Of a stretch of 64,000 nucleotides of DNA, positions 30,073 through 40,042 are shown one piece after another; within the stretch, counting starts at the first letter, position 1, and every line of letters begins with the position of its first letter. The notes below the pieces were generated by a model. The model ran no database searches, was not told where the DNA came from, and saw nothing but the letters and a program-made list of their open reading frames with translations. The DNA lies in NCBI GenBank assembly GCA_030407315.1, contig JALQPE010000436.1, positions 1 to 64,000 of the forward strand, given 5' to 3'. The stretch comes from Asparagopsis taxiformis (Eukaryota > Rhodophyta > Florideophyceae > Bonnemaisoniales > Bonnemaisoniaceae). The translations under genes and the position numbers were made by a program.

Positions 30073-32046
30073 TCAAATTCCGTCCAAACTCATCTCATCA
30101 TCGCTGTCAAAGCCGCCATCAGCCGCAAGATCATACAAACTCGCCGCACGCACTTCATCCGCCTCGACGCCAACGATTCCCTCTGACAAAATATGCGCAA
30201 GATAGTACATCGCTCTGCAACTATCAGCGTTTTTGACACAAATTTCTAGCAATTGCACCGCAAGCGGACCATTCCGATCGATGCTATCTGTGCCCATCGC
30301 CAATTTACGCGCAAAGTCTTCCACACAATAACTGTCCATACATTCACCGACAAACGCTTCGCACAACGCAACGGCACGATCGATGTCCCTGTCCACGCCT
30401 GGCGCGCCAGCGATAAGGATGCGCATGAGCCCGACTACGGCAGCGCCGTTCTGTTTTCTATCCATGACAATTTGGAACATTTGCATCGCCAATGGTGCAT
30501 TTCTAGCGATTTCTGCTGTTCCCTCTGCTATCTGCGTCACGAGATGCAGTAAACCGTTGGTGTACAAGTAGCCCGCTACGGTCATTTCACACAGCTCCAA
30601 TACTCGAGAAACGTTTATCTCGCAAATCGGCACATCTGTGACCAAAATTTCTATCAGAACCACCATGGCATCTGTTTCGTTCCTTTTGTTGATGCACATC
30701 TCGCATATCTGCGCAGCAAGTGCTAGATTCCTTGGTATAGCCCAAGTACCCTGTGTTATCTCCCGTGCAAGATCTACAGCTTCCCTGCAGCACGAGCTTT
30801 CGACAATGGCAGTTTCTAGTAATTGCAATGCGCGAGCAGTGTCCTTCTTGACCTGTGGCGCTTCAGACAGCAAGATTCCTGCAAGCGCCACCATAGCGCT
30901 CGTATCGTTTTTCTTGGAAATGCAGAGTTCGCATAGTTGAATTGCCAATGTTAAATTTCTCACAATGTGCAATGTACCGTTTGCCAGTTTTCGCACCAGT
31001 TCAATGATTGGAAAACAATAGGGGTCTTCATCGAGAAATCGCTCGCACAAGTACACAGCACGATCGACGTCCTTCTCTACTGGCAATGCTTCCGATACGA
31101 GTATTTCCGCAAGGGCAATCACCGATCTGATGCAATTTCTGCGGCTGATACACAATTCCAGTATTCGAACAGCCAGTGCTGGATCTCGCGCAACTTCAGC
31201 TTCTCCATTCGCTAAATTCAAGGCTAGACAGACCAAAGAGTAACAATTATCTTCCACTTGAACATGTTTCTCGCACAGATCAACAACACGAGCCGAGTCT
31301 TTCTCAACACCCGGCACACCAGCGAGTAACTGCGCAAGACCGGCCATTGCATCAGGGTCATTCCGTCGATCAATGCAAATCTGAAATAAGCGCACGGCGA
31401 GCAATGGATCCCTCTTGTTACCACCTCCACCATCCGCAATTTCATTGGCAAGATACACGACAGTATCGCAACGAACGTCCTTGTCTACAGCCATTTGAAA
31501 CAGCTGCACAGCACGCGGCAAGTCGGGTTCAAGACCCTCGCAGCCTGAGATGAGAATAGCGACAAGTTTAACCATGACGTTCAACACATCATCAGCCTCA
31601 TCAATGAATCTCTGATACAGATGCACGGCGCGCAGCATATCGACATCAACATCCTTCGCGCCTGTGGCGAAAATTTCGGCAAGCGCATACATGGCGTCGA
31701 CGTTTGCACTTGTATCAATGCAGAGTTGGTAAAGCTGAACGGCGCGTGGTACATTTTTACGCACACGTTGCTTTCCGTTGCGGAAAATACAAGCGAGTCG
31801 ATACATGGCGAGTGAATGATTACTTTCCGCAATGCATGTTTCATACAGGGAGACAGCTCTCGGAGCGTCGATTTCAACGCCGGGCTCTCCGCAGGAGAGA
31901 ACGTAGGCGAGATCGTACATGGAGTTGATGTGGTTGTTCTCGTCGATATTGCGCTGGAATAGATCGATTGCTGCGTCGTTGTTAAACTGGACGGGAAATT
32001 GTTCGTCGTATTCGAGTCCGGCGAGCATACGAGCCATGGTGTACAT
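30073..32046 (-). CDS. Sel1-like repeat protein, 657 aa (member E)
   Basis: Convergent partner of member D. The ATG at 32046 gives MYTMARMLAGLE; an upstream in-frame ATG at 32232 would add 62 non-conserved residues. Five canonical SLRs (IDLFQRNIDENNHINSMYDL, VQLYQLCIDTSANVDAMYAL) are followed by about six supermodules with cores LFQICIDRRNDPDAM, ILELCISRRNCIRSV, LCELCISKKNDTSAM, ICEMCINKRNETDAM and MFQIVMDRKQNGAAV. The cap, LLEICVKNADSCRAMYYLAH, is canonical. The tail ends GFDSDDEMSLDGI, a motif shared almost exactly with member I. No signal peptide or catalytic residues are seen. Confidence 0.94.
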   Translation of the reverse strand: MYTMARMLAGLEYDEQFPVQFNNDAAIDLFQRNIDENNHINSMYDLAYVLSCGEPGVEIDAPRAVSLYETCIAESNHSLAMYRLACIFRNGKQRVRKNVPRAVQLYQLCIDTSANVDAMYALAEIFATGAKDVDVDMLRAVHLYQRFIDEADDVLNVMVKLVAILISGCEGLEPDLPRAVQLFQMAVDKDVRCDTVVYLANEIADGGGGNKRDPLLAVRLFQICIDRRNDPDAMAGLAQLLAGVPGVEKDSARVVDLCEKHVQVEDNCYSLVCLALNLANGEAEVARDPALAVRILELCISRRNCIRSVIALAEILVSEALPVEKDVDRAVYLCERFLDEDPYCFPIIELVRKLANGTLHIVRNLTLAIQLCELCISKKNDTSAMVALAGILLSEAPQVKKDTARALQLLETAIVESSCCREAVDLAREITQGTWAIPRNLALAAQICEMCINKRNETDAMVVLIEILVTDVPICEINVSRVLELCEMTVAGYLYTNGLLHLVTQIAEGTAEIARNAPLAMQMFQIVMDRKQNGAAVVGLMRILIAGAPGVDRDIDRAVALCEAFVGECMDSYCVEDFARKLAMGTDSIDRNGPLAVQLLEICVKNADSCRAMYYLAHILSEGIVGVEADEVRAASLYDLAADGGFDSDDEMSLDGI

Positions 32047-32559
32047 TTTGGGTAGACGATTGCGAGTGATTTGATGCGTCGGTTGGCATCGTGAGCCGAC
32101 TTGATGCAATCTGTTGAGCGTGATCGAGTGTAGATGAGCCGAGGTCCAAGTTGCGTGTGTCGAAGATGGTGGAAATTGTGGATTTTGAGATAAAATATTG
32201 GCATGCCTAAAAATAACTTGCAGTTTGTCCATCTATCGGTGATACTGATCGCTTCAGCCGAGTAGCCGCCGGCTACTCAATTCAATTGGCTGTGTACGAC
32301 AAGATTGGAGATCGTATGGAGATATTGATCCGTGGCCCAAGTGATCATCACTCTATTGTGATGCAGCCGAAATTAAATTAATTATTGAAAAATTAACTGG
32401 ATCTATCAACGAGACGTGTCGAAACAAACATCTTTAATCCACTTTGGGCCAACAATCTCTATACATCATGCCAACCGAAACCGCCATACGCAATAATCCT
32501 ACCTAAGACATGCTTCGCTGCCATCGCCTCCACCGAGAAGCCATCGCGGAGGTCCTGCC
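32047..32559. other. Head-to-head intergenic region between members E and F
   Basis: About 510 bp separate two divergently oriented family members, so any promoter elements for both genes must lie here. An A/T-rich tract (about 32370-32400) and a TATA-like tattttat on the minus strand near 32187 are the only candidates seen. Confidence 0.4.
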
Positions 32560-35049
32560 ATGGTTTCGCGTCGAAACGCTGCATCTGCAATGTACATCAC
32601 CGCCAGAAGATTGGCTGGACTTGAAAAAGGCAACCATCAGAATGTTCAGCCGGATATTCATGCCTCAATTCGTATGTTTCAACGCTGTATCGATAAATAC
32701 AAGCACCGAGGCGCAATGTATGATCTTGCACAAATTCTCGTCGATACCAATGTACCAGCCTGTGTCGACGTGCCGCGAGCAGTTTGGTTGCTTGAAAAAT
32801 GCATCGTTGATGGAAATACTGATGCTATGTGCAAGTTGGCAGACATTTTCGTCGATGAAATGGAGAGCACTGATAGTGAAGGGTTGAATCTTAGAGTGAT
32901 CGATTTGTATCAGCGCTCGATTGAACAAGGGAATAACGTCCCGGCTCTGTTCAGTCTGGCCAACGTTCTCATCAGTGGCAGGTACAAAGGCGTTGAGAGG
33001 GACGTTGGTCGTGCGATGAATTTGTTGCAGACATATGTGAAACATAGTACACGATGCGATCGGGTGGTGCAACTTGCGTCTGTTTATGCACCGGTTGGAG
33101 GGGCCGACAAGCGTGATGCATCGACTTTTGATATTCCACTCGCGATAAATTTATGTCAAATCTGTATTTCTACCCGAAATGATCCAAAGGCCATACTCGC
33201 TCTTGCAGAGATACTTGTCGTATTTCCGTCAGATACCAGTGATGTTGCCGACAGCGTCGTTGAGCTATGCAACAAATATCTTGGGTTGCAGTTTGACTGC
33301 AGACAAGTGGTAATTCTTGCTAAAAGGACTGCTTCGTCTGCGGTGCCGCACATAGAAAACGGTACCAAATTAGCTGTATCAATTCTCGAAGCATGCGTCG
33401 TCAAGCGCAGCGATCTAAAAGCATTGTTTCATCTTGCTGAGATGCTAAAATCCAGACAGGTGCATGTTGATCGCTTTGTGAATCTTTGCAATCAGTATAT
33501 CGATGCTGGAAATTCGTGTACTGCCTTAATCAACCTGGCTAGTAACATCGCATGGGGAACACCCGATTCAGATGCAGTAAGAGAAGAGTCTATTACGGTT
33601 AGACTGCTTACCATATGTATCGACAAGCGAAACGATTCATGTGCCATGCTCGTTCTGGCCGAATTGCTCGTGTCTGGAGCACGTGGTTGCCCGAGAGACG
33701 TAGAGCGTGCCGTGACACTTTGTGAGAAAATCATTGAAAAGAGCAAGGATTGCGGTCGTGTAATCGAACTTGCAAAGGACGTGGCAACGGGTTCTGAAAG
33801 GATAAAAGTGCAAGATGGTACGCTAGCAAAGCGCCTACTTCAATTGTGCATCGATAAGAAACATGATTTCGACGCCATGTTACTGCTTCCAATAGTTATT
33901 GCTACGGAAGAATCTGTTAGATGCGAATTTGATGCAGCTATTCAACTCTGTCATACTCATCTCGTCAGCTGTCTCGGGCATGGAACGCATTGTGAAAACG
34001 TCATAAAACTTGCAGGTGCGATTGCAGTCGGCGCGTTGGATGGTAAGATGAACGTGCAACTCGCAATGCAGTTGTGCAAAATATGCGTCAAGCGAAGGAA
34101 CAATGCAAATGCGAGGATAGCACAAGCGGAATTTATTCTCTGCAATACCAGTAACGTGCAAAAACGTCGCGGACAAGTTTTGAAACTAATCGAGACTGCA
34201 CTAGATGGGAAAGGCGACCACTGTCGAGTAGCAGAACTAGCAAGCGAGCTTTTAAACGGTGATGCAGACGTACCTCAGAACCTACCACTAGCGGCACGAA
34301 TCTGTGAACTATGTATCGAGAAACGAGAACATTATGCAGAGCCCATGGTGATCCTTGCGGAAATTCTAGTCACGAATGATGCCGGTATTGCAAACGACAT
34401 GGCGGCGGCCGTGGAGCTCTGCGCAAGAGCTGTGAAGAATAGTGGTGCAACGGAGAGAATTGTGCAGCTTGCACGCAAGATGGCACACGGAAAAATGGGC
34501 GTCGTACACGATGCATACCATGCCGTACAGCTGTGCGAAATGTGCATTGAGAATGGTACCTGCACAGACGGCATGATTGCACTTGCGGAACTGTTATTCT
34601 CTGGCGCTGATGACGTGGCGAGGGACGTCGAGCGAGCGATGGAGTTGTGTTTGAAGAGTGTCGACATGCATGTGAGGAACGACACGTTTTGTTTCCATGC
34701 AGTGAATGTCGCGAAGAAGATTGCACGCGGCACATCGGAATTCGACGGTGATGGCGCGTTTGCAGCGAGGATGTACGAAACGTGTGTGAAGAAATGGAGA
34801 GATTGCAGAGCGATGTACTATCTCGCTGAGATGCTTTTGTCTGGGTGTAGCGGCGTGATGAAAGATGAGCAACGTGCAAAGGCGCTGTTCAAAGCGGCAG
34901 CTGAGGCCGGGTTTGGTGGCGGTTACGAGAATGAGGTGGATGAAATTGTGGACTATTTGGCGGCGAGGCAGATGAATCGCGGGCGCGATTGCGCAAAGAC
35001 GGCGCTTGCGCTTGTTGGGACAAGGGATGTTCTCGATGCAAATGTCTAG
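32560..35049 (+). CDS. Sel1-like repeat protein, 829 aa (member F)
   Basis: The ATG at 32560 has a strong Kozak context (tgccATGg) and adds ten residues before the family leader MYITARRLAGL, whose own ATG is at 32590. Either start is possible. Three or four canonical SLRs are followed by eight supermodules, with cores LCQICISTRNDPKAI, ILEACVVKRSDLKAL, LLTICIDKRNDSCAM, LLQLCIDKKHDFDAM, LCKICVKRRNNANAR, ICELCIEKREHYAEPM, LCEMCIENGTCTDGM and a cap of MYETCVKKWRDCRAMYYLAE type. The tail has GFGGGYENEVDEIVDYL and then 27 extra residues. Member G, next on the same strand, has the same number and order of modules and the same FxGGY tail, so F and G are a recent tandem duplicate pair. Confidence 0.94.
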   Translation: MVSRRNAASAMYITARRLAGLEKGNHQNVQPDIHASIRMFQRCIDKYKHRGAMYDLAQILVDTNVPACVDVPRAVWLLEKCIVDGNTDAMCKLADIFVDEMESTDSEGLNLRVIDLYQRSIEQGNNVPALFSLANVLISGRYKGVERDVGRAMNLLQTYVKHSTRCDRVVQLASVYAPVGGADKRDASTFDIPLAINLCQICISTRNDPKAILALAEILVVFPSDTSDVADSVVELCNKYLGLQFDCRQVVILAKRTASSAVPHIENGTKLAVSILEACVVKRSDLKALFHLAEMLKSRQVHVDRFVNLCNQYIDAGNSCTALINLASNIAWGTPDSDAVREESITVRLLTICIDKRNDSCAMLVLAELLVSGARGCPRDVERAVTLCEKIIEKSKDCGRVIELAKDVATGSERIKVQDGTLAKRLLQLCIDKKHDFDAMLLLPIVIATEESVRCEFDAAIQLCHTHLVSCLGHGTHCENVIKLAGAIAVGALDGKMNVQLAMQLCKICVKRRNNANARIAQAEFILCNTSNVQKRRGQVLKLIETALDGKGDHCRVAELASELLNGDADVPQNLPLAARICELCIEKREHYAEPMVILAEILVTNDAGIANDMAAAVELCARAVKNSGATERIVQLARKMAHGKMGVVHDAYHAVQLCEMCIENGTCTDGMIALAELLFSGADDVARDVERAMELCLKSVDMHVRNDTFCFHAVNVAKKIARGTSEFDGDGAFAARMYETCVKKWRDCRAMYYLAEMLLSGCSGVMKDEQRAKALFKAAAEAGFGGGYENEVDEIVDYLAARQMNRGRDCAKTALALVGTRDVLDANV

Positions 35050-35590
35050 CGGCTGATATTTTATAAATCGGCCACGTTTTTATTGCGTGATTGTGATTGG
35101 TGATTCGCTGCATGGCGATACGCGTGTTGAGGGACCGAAATGGTGTTTCCGCCCTGCATGGGTAATCTGAAACAGGGTCACGTGAGCGATACAGTGAGCG
35201 AGATTATAAAACGTATGAGCTGCAGTCCTGCACGATTACGTGTTTGAAATGATGACGTATTTGTATGATAACTTATGTTTCCTGCTCGACCAGATATTAG
35301 ATGAATTATCATCCGACACAATACCAGTTGTTTTCCACCAATAGAATCGCAAGAATCTAGTTTAGATGTATGACAACAGCCAAATAGATTGGGACACGCC
35401 TCGAGCGAAATCTCAAATCTCAAAATTCGCGGGAAACAACCTTGTCCAATGGCCCGGTGGAAATGGACGTTTCTCTTCATCTCCGACCCTTCTATGTGTA
35501 CCGAAACGAAACCTCGGCACCATTTTCAATATTTATTCAAATCACATCTCCTCACCACCATCCTCTTCGCATCAACCGCGAGTCTTCAAC
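35050..35590 (+). other. Intergenic region between tandem sisters F and G
   Basis: No gene is seen. The open frame in front of member G extends back to 35366 (also ATG), but the 75 residues it would add are not conserved in the family. A tatttatt tract near 35529, about 60 bp before the G start, is a possible TATA element. Confidence 0.4.
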
Positions 35591-37871
35591 ATGCCGAGAA
35601 TGTACTCCACAGCACGCCGACTGGCCGGTCTTACCCGGCCGCAAGATGCCAATGTTGAAATCAATCTACCAGCAGCCATTGAGCTTTTCCAACGCTGCAT
35701 CGACGAGCATAATCACGTCGGTGCCATGTACGACCTCGCGCAACTTCTCACCCATGCCACCTATTTGATCGATGTGCCACGTGCTGTGCACCTCTTCCAA
35801 CGATGCATTGACGAGGGCAAAAATATCGCCGCTATGCTTCATCTTGCTCGAACATTACTCTTCTCGCAGCATCATGGATATGCCAGCGACGAGCGGCGCG
35901 CCTATTCGCTGTGTGAACGATTTATCAGCCATGGTGGAGATTGTCTCGAGATGCTGGCATTCGCTGAAGAGATTGCGTTTGGAACTGATGATGCCTCTGG
36001 AAGGACTATGCTGGCTGTCAAGATATGTGAGATGTGTATCGAGAAATGTAAACAACCACAGTCGTTGTATGCTCTTGCTCAGATTCTTGTGCATTGTCCG
36101 TCGGATGTGCGCAACGTCGCTGAAAGAATTGTGCAGTTGGTTGAAATGTATCTCGATAGGGATGACTATTGCATCAATGTGATATGTCTTGCTCGCAGGG
36201 CAGCGAACAAGGGGTGTGTCATATCTGATGGAGAGTGTGTTGCCATTCGAATGCTCGAGGCAGTTGTCATCAAGAAGAATCATCCAGATGCTATTCTAAT
36301 TCTGGCGAAGATGCTGGTTGGCAAAGCTATGAAGGATCAAGACACCGCCGATCGTTTCATGCGACTTTGCGTCAAATACATTGATGATGGGTTTGAATGC
36401 AGGAATCTAGCAGAGCTTGCTAGTTGTATTGCATGGGATATGTCCAAAGGCGACAGGGGAGGCTCTCTTGCGAAACGAATGCTTGATATGTGTGTCAAGA
36501 AGAAGGATGACGCGTATTCTATGATTGTTCTGGCTGAAGTACTGTTCTCGGGAACGAATGGTGTTGAGAGAGATATCGAACGCGGATTGAAACTTTGTGA
36601 GCAGACTATTGAGAAGACAAATGAGTGTGGTGGTGTCCTGGAGCTTGTATCTCAAGCGGCGAAGGATACTTCACGTATGAGGATTAAAGATTGGAAAATT
36701 GCACGACGACTGCTTGAGTTATGTATAGACAAGCAAAATGATTTTGATGCTACAATAATGCTGCTCGTTGTGGAGGCATCAGAAAAGACATCACAAGGCG
36801 GCTATGGGCGAGCGATCCAACTGTGCCAGAGGCACCTCAATGGGTGCTACGATACGAGTTGCAAGAATGTGATCGAATTGGCAAAAAGCATTGCTCATGG
36901 AGCATTGGATAACAAAGCCAACTATGCACTTGCGATTCAACTCTGTCAAACGTGTATCAAGCAGAGAAAAGACGCTGATGCCATGATTGCTGTAGCTGAA
37001 TTCACCGTATGTGGAGCGAAAACAATGAGTGCAGCACATATGGATCATGTCGCAAAGCTTTGTGAGAGAGCACTTGAAGAGAATGTTGAATGCAGCAAGG
37101 TCAGGGAACTTGCCGAGATGATATCGAAGGAGATATGGATATTTGCAAAAACGTTGCACTTGCCGTGCGCATATTCAATTTGTGTATTACGAAACGCAAC
37201 GATGCCGATTCTATGGTCTCTCTGGCGGAAATTTACGTGACGAAATCGACAGAAATCTCCATCAATGTGGAACGAACAACAAGTCTATGCGCCAAGGCTG
37301 TTCACGACAAGAGGGTGTGGTACAAGGTGGCTATGCTGGCCAGAAAACTGTGCAGCGACAAAACGGGAGTGATAGAAAACATGTATCTGGCGTGTGAAAT
37401 CTGTCAAGCATGCATCGAAAGGAGAACAACGCGGACGCCATGATAGTTTTGGCGGAAATTCTGTTCACCGGCGGTGCAAATGTCAGCAAGGATGTGGATC
37501 GAGCTGCGAGGTTGTGCGAAATAAGCGTCAATCTGCCCGTGGAAAGCGACGCGTTCTGTTTCCACGCAGTGAATCTGGCAAGAAAGCTGGCGACGGGCTC
37601 GGGCAGCATCGAGAGAAATGCGCCGTTGGCCGTGCGTATGTACGAAGGCTGTGTGAAAAACTGGACAGATTGTCGAGCAATGTACTATCTGGGCGAGATT
37701 CTGTCATCAGGTGCTCCTGGCGTCGCAAAGGACTCCGCGCGAGCCGCGAGTCTGTTCCGACGCGCCAGTGATGGCGGATTCGAAGGCGGTTATCTCAACG
37801 ATATGATGGAGATTATGAGCTATTTTTTCACCAAGTCGAGAAGCCATGCGCACGACAGTGACTATTTCTAG
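35591..37871 (+). pseudogene. Sel1-like repeat gene (member G) with two 1-nt frame breaks
   Basis: The ATG at 35591 gives MPRMYSTARRLAGL. The coding sequence is family-like throughout but passes through three frames. The first break is at about 37129-37131 (ISKE/GDMDICKNV region, within gaaggagat). The second is at about 37423-37426 (CIERR/NNADAM region, within gagaacaac). Each is explained by one missing base in a short G or A run. With those two bases the gene would encode about 760 aa with eight supermodule cores paralleling member F, the canonical cap CVKNWTDCRAMYYLGE and the tail GFEGGYLNDMMEI. There are no other stops or losses. It is therefore either a very recently broken gene or an intact gene with assembly errors. 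I label it pseudogene because, as given, it is not one reading frame. Confidence 0.8.
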
Positions 37872-39990
37872 AGCGTGGATAAATTGAAAGTAAACTGCTC
37901 TACGCATGATCCCCCTATCAAATTATTTCATCCGCTCACAATCACACAACAAACAATCCCGTCGAGTCGGCGACCAAAATTTCCACCAACATCCGTCTCG
38001 CCCGTGCACTTGCACAAATACGAACAAGCGCACGCAATCCTCCGCTCCGCTCGATGGCACATGTTCAACGGCGGACAAGACCTGGCGGTGTATTCCGACG
38101 CGTGGATTGCAGCGAGTTTCGGTATGGTGCTTTGTCGAATCGGGTCGGGTCGGGCGGATGACGCGACGGTATATGTATGCGACACTTGTTGGCTGGTCTC
38201 GAGCCGGTAGACACGAGTGACTTGTCGGCGGTGATGTGGCTCTGTTTTATTGGATGCCAATTGAAATGCTTGGTTGCATCAGATAATATGGGCGCAGATT
38301 TTACGCTATACGCCGGTGCTTGACGGTTAATTATCATACTGTGCTACTTGTTGACACGTCTTTCATGATGAAATCCAGATCAGTAGCGAACAAAACATCA
38401 CTTATTACCTCGGTCGAATTTCCACACGTCCGATCCTTTATCCGCTGCCAAGCGGAGGCACGAGGCACAATCACCCAATCATCATCCGCCCCATCACTCG
38501 GACGTCGCGGCCGCGAAACAGGCCGGGCGCGCGGCAGATGTAGACCGGTTGTATTCATGCACGTGCGTGAAGGTGTGCATCACCAGATTCGAATCGTGTA
38601 TCGACAGACCAGCGACTCGCCGGTTGGCGAAGCGCGCGTCGTAGCATCGCGACCGACGGGCTGTTTCTACCGCGGCGATGGGCGGCGTGCGCTGCAGCTG
38701 TGTCAAATATAGATTGACGGTGTAATGTGGTCATCATGCAACCAATTAGCGATGGTTGGTCGGAGATCGACTTGCTTACACAGTAATTATAATTCGCCTC
38801 GACTCACAACCGCCAACCAAGCGCCATGTACCAAAACACGGGCCCGTTGCATGTCGCACGTTTGTTCCCCACGTCGAGCGCAGCTACCCGTCGCTCGCCC
38901 GGTGCTCGGTAGCAGCTGCACTCGATGCGCACTTGTACGCCGCAGGGTGCGGTGCCGCCGGTACGAGCCTCGGCTTCTGCAGCCGATTTGCAATGCTCTG
39001 ACACACCGATTGGGATGACCTGCAGCAGAGATCCGTCGTTGCCGCAATTACACACGCCGCACATCGGGGTCGAATGGCTGCCATTCGACCGGATATATTC
39101 GACGCCTCTGCGTGTGTATCCGTGAAAGACTGTGTAATTGATGGTCGGTGCGGGCACTTGCCATGTCTAGAGCGTCGGTTGTGTGAAACTAAAATTAGCA
39201 CGGCGACTCGTCATGACGCCGCTCACATCTTGACATGACACAGGAGTGCGCTGTTTGAAACGTGAAAACAGAGTCGAGGAAGACAGTGCACTGTTGTCTA
39301 CATCGGTCTGTATTTGCGGTCGACCAGTTGACTATCTCCGTTTGCATCGAATCAGCGATTAGCATGTACAATCGACTAGAGATTGGTGCCGGACAAATCA
39401 TCACAAACAACAGAGCAATGATAATCAACTGAGCACCGGACAGGAGGTCTGGATCCACGTAGCGAATGATACAAGCCACCTCGGAGGGCATTGCATCCAG
39501 CACCACAACCGTCCAAGCGGGGACCGACGCGCAGAGAAAGCGGACCAGAGTGGGCCAGGGCGGGCCGATCCAGGCGACAAGACGCACAGATGCGGCTCGT
39601 CGTGCACCGTCCAAACTGATAGAAAATTTGCGCGGCACGTGTACAGTCACAAACCAAAAGGGCCCGTTACGTAACAATGCAGCACCACCTCAACAAACGC
39701 CCTAAATCGCGCGTTTCCACGGGCCACGGCCGCCACCCACACACCATCGACATGTCGAAATCCGATTGGTCGCCAGACGCACACGCACATCCGCACTGAC
39801 TATCCACGCGCCATATGTAACCCACGGACACGTGCCTCAAACGCGCATAAAAAATCTCGCTGTGCTTCTTTCCCTCCTGTTAAAAATCCAAAACAATTGC
39901 GCAACATCACCACACCACACTACACTACACCGCACCACATCCGCACCCCTACGTCCCCCAATCGCGCCTCAACGCGCCCCTGCACTCATC
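37872..39990. other. GC-rich spacer with an unresolved minus-strand coding signal
   Basis: No confident gene. On the minus strand, 39677-39195 is open for 160 codons (TTG at its head, ATGs only inside) and includes a hydrophobic stretch (LSGAQLIIIALLFVMICPAP), followed by Cys-containing sequence (DRCRQQCTVFLDSVF). Further protein-like pieces lie at about 39157-38804 (MCGVCNCGNDGSLLQV) and 38558-38334 (ASAWQRIKDRTCGNSTEV). Together they could be exons of one membrane protein. I could not fix splice sites, and the GC-rich composition inflates open frames, so no CDS is called. Confidence 0.3.
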
Positions 39991-39994
39991 TCGC

Positions 39995-40000
39995 TATAAA
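39995..40000 (+). promoter_or_regulatory. TATA box of Sel1 member H
   Basis: A perfect TATAAA in a GC-rich setting (tcgctataaaccgcg), 43 bp before the ATG at 40043. The implied leader is very short. Confidence 0.55.
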
Positions 40001-40042
40001 CCGCGCGCCCATCTCCACCACGCATGCGGCGTCGCATCCGCC

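Noticed and set aside
32047..32232. 62-residue N-terminal extension of member E from the ATG at 32232
   Set aside because: The extension is not conserved in any other member, while the ATG at 32046 restores the family leader exactly.
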